From Corynebacterium urogenitale (GTDB lineage Bacteria > Actinomycetota > Actinomycetes > Mycobacteriales > Mycobacteriaceae), in the NCBI RefSeq assembly GCF_009026825.1, contig NZ_CP045032.1, positions 558,001 to 622,000 of the forward strand: a stretch of DNA of 64,000 nucleotides. The letters are read 5' to 3'. The notes under the pieces are model-generated. The model saw only the letters and a list, made by a program, of their open reading frames with translations, was not told the DNA's origin and did no database searches. Position 1 is the first letter of the stretch. The number at the start of each line of letters is the position of its first letter. Both the position numbers and the translations under genes were made by a program. Positions 63,249 through 64,000 of this stretch are shown here, piece after piece.

Positions 63249-63341
63249 GCGCATAGCTTCGGGGTCGTGGGTGCAAGACGCGCATAGCCTCGGGCTGATG
63301 GGCGTGACCTGCGCATAGCTGCTGTGCGCGAGCTGTGAGCT
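63249..63341. repeat. Three-unit 31-bp degenerate tandem repeat after pgm
   Basis: GCGCATAGC starts at 63249, 63280 and 63311, exactly 31 bases apart. The first two units go on with (T/C)TCGGG and similar G-rich sequence; the third diverges and merges into the pgm terminator stem. Confidence 0.75.
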
Positions 63342-63390
63342 GAGGCTGATTGTTGCAAGTTTGCTGGCAATCTCAGCTTCAGCTCATTTT
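63336..63390 (+). terminator. Terminator of pgm
   Basis: TGAGCTGAGGCTGA (63336-63349) and TCAGCTTCAGCTCA (63373-63386) form a long stem with one mismatch, extended inside by GATT-GC and GC-AATC pairing, and TTTT follows at 63387-63390. Confidence 0.75.
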
Positions 63391-63491
63391 CATTAGGGAG
63401 TTGTGGGGGCGAGTCGTTACTGTTGGGGTATTACCGACTGCGAGTGCAAAAGTCGGTTGAGCGAGAAAAATTTTTCGAAAGGAACTCCGAA

Positions 63492-64000
63492 GTGAGCCAG
63501 AAGATCAAGGCCCCGAACTCTCAGGGCGGCAGTGGCTTCGTGTGGACGATCGTCGCCATCGTGGCGATCGCCGCCGTGGCGATCGGCGCGTTTGTGTGGA
63601 ATAACTCCAGAAACAGTGACATCGCAGCTGAAATGCCACAGGAGTCCGTGGACTTTGCGGTGAGTGTCGATGACAATTCTGTGGTGCTGGCCTCCAAGAA
63701 CGTCAAGAAGGATGCCCCGGTTGTGGAGATTTTCGAGGACTTCTCCTGCCCGCACTGCTCTGACTTGGCGATTGCCGACCACGAGGATGTTCTCAAGGCG
63801 CTGAACGACGGTGAGCTGACCGTGAAGTACCGCTTCCTGAACTTCCTGGATAACGGTCAGGCCGGCTCTTCGACCCGCGGTGCTGCTGTGGGTCTCGCTG
63901 TGGCAGAGACCGGTGACGCTCAGGCTTTCTGGAACATGCACTCCTACATGATGAGTGAACAGCGCGAAGTTGCTCGCACCTGGGATTACTCCGAGCTTGG
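63492..64000 (+). CDS. DsbA-like membrane-anchored thiol oxidoreductase, 3' end outside window
   Basis: Partial, at least 169 residues. After a GTG start with AAAGGAA upstream comes MSQKIKAPNSQGGSGFVW, one membrane helix (about 18-36), a linker, and a thioredoxin domain whose active site is FEDFSCPHCSDLA. The proteins of this type form disulfides outside the membrane in actinobacteria (DsbA/MdbA-like). The C-terminal part with the cis-Pro loop lies beyond the window. The gene follows pgm by 257 bases and has its own promoter, not precisely placed. Confidence 0.85.
   Translation, partial: MSQKIKAPNSQGGSGFVWTIVAIVAIAAVAIGAFVWNNSRNSDIAAEMPQESVDFAVSVDDNSVVLASKNVKKDAPVVEIFEDFSCPHCSDLAIADHEDVLKALNDGELTVKYRFLNFLDNGQAGSSTRGAAVGLAVAETGDAQAFWNMHSYMMSEQREVARTWDYSEL

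Overview
The window looks like chromosomal DNA of a Corynebacterium (Actinobacteria). It is high-GC, and neighbouring genes match corynebacterial or mycobacterial order: hisN - inositol-monophosphatase-like gene - prfB; ftsE - ftsX - smpB; lhr next to a Nei2-type glycosylase; a DUF485 gene before an MctC-type permease. Several genes lack a ribosome binding site and have a -10 box 6-8 bases before the start codon, the pattern of leaderless mRNAs common in this group. There are no rRNA genes, no CRISPR array and no insertion sequence. RNA genes are one tRNA-Arg(CCU) and the tmRNA.

Layout. 1-9.5 kb: an ABC-2 exporter cut by the left edge, a small XRE regulator with a membrane partner, an aldo/keto reductase, an EchA6-like crotonase without catalytic glutamates, a methyltransferase, a decayed MFS transporter, a YhgE-like membrane protein divergent from a TetR regulator, a tRNA and a small secreted protein. 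9.6-14.6 kb: monocarboxylate permease operon, thyA-folA, and a CysQ-like phosphatase divergent from lhr. 14.6-20.5 kb: the very large Lhr helicase and a Nei2-type DNA glycosylase. 21-22.5 kb: two adjacent genes for secreted proteins of unknown function. 22.6-30.7 kb: a complete aminophosphonate uptake and degradation locus: GntR/UTRA regulator, FAD amine oxidoreductase, PhnD-like lipoprotein, PhnC-like ATPase, double-length PhnE permease, phosphonatase-like HAD hydrolase and zinc alcohol dehydrogenase. 30.9-38 kb: pgi, succinate-semialdehyde dehydrogenase-like gene, FMN reductase, hisN, a second inositol-monophosphatase-family gene and prfB. 38-45 kb: a capA-like gene broken by an amber codon, putA and an AbgT transporter, lying between prfB and ftsE. 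45-49 kb: ftsE, ftsX, smpB, a probably frameshifted membrane protein, and ssrA. 49-64 kb: TatD-like hydrolase, tcdA-like gene, GT87 mannosyltransferase, an intact capA-like gene, a glutamate-cysteine-ligase-like gene, an SMR pair with one frameshifted member, a DedA remnant, PAP2 phosphatase, acyl-CoA synthetase, an LpqH-like lipoprotein, AlsT-type symporter, phosphoglucomutase and the start of a DsbA-like protein.

The best candidate for an interesting system is the aminophosphonate locus. The oxidoreductase should deaminate an aminophosphonate to an aldehyde, the HAD enzyme should cleave its C-P bond, and the dehydrogenase should deal with the released aldehyde. No PhnW aminotransferase gene is present. 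Control regions of three transcription units in the locus share an AAGTATG-like element; before phnD it sits in a perfect palindrome between -35 and -10. A second theme is genome decay by small lesions (four genes with a one-base shift or a nonsense codon) and short perfect or near-perfect tandem repeats placed at gene ends (folA, pgi, alsT, pgm and the SMR start).
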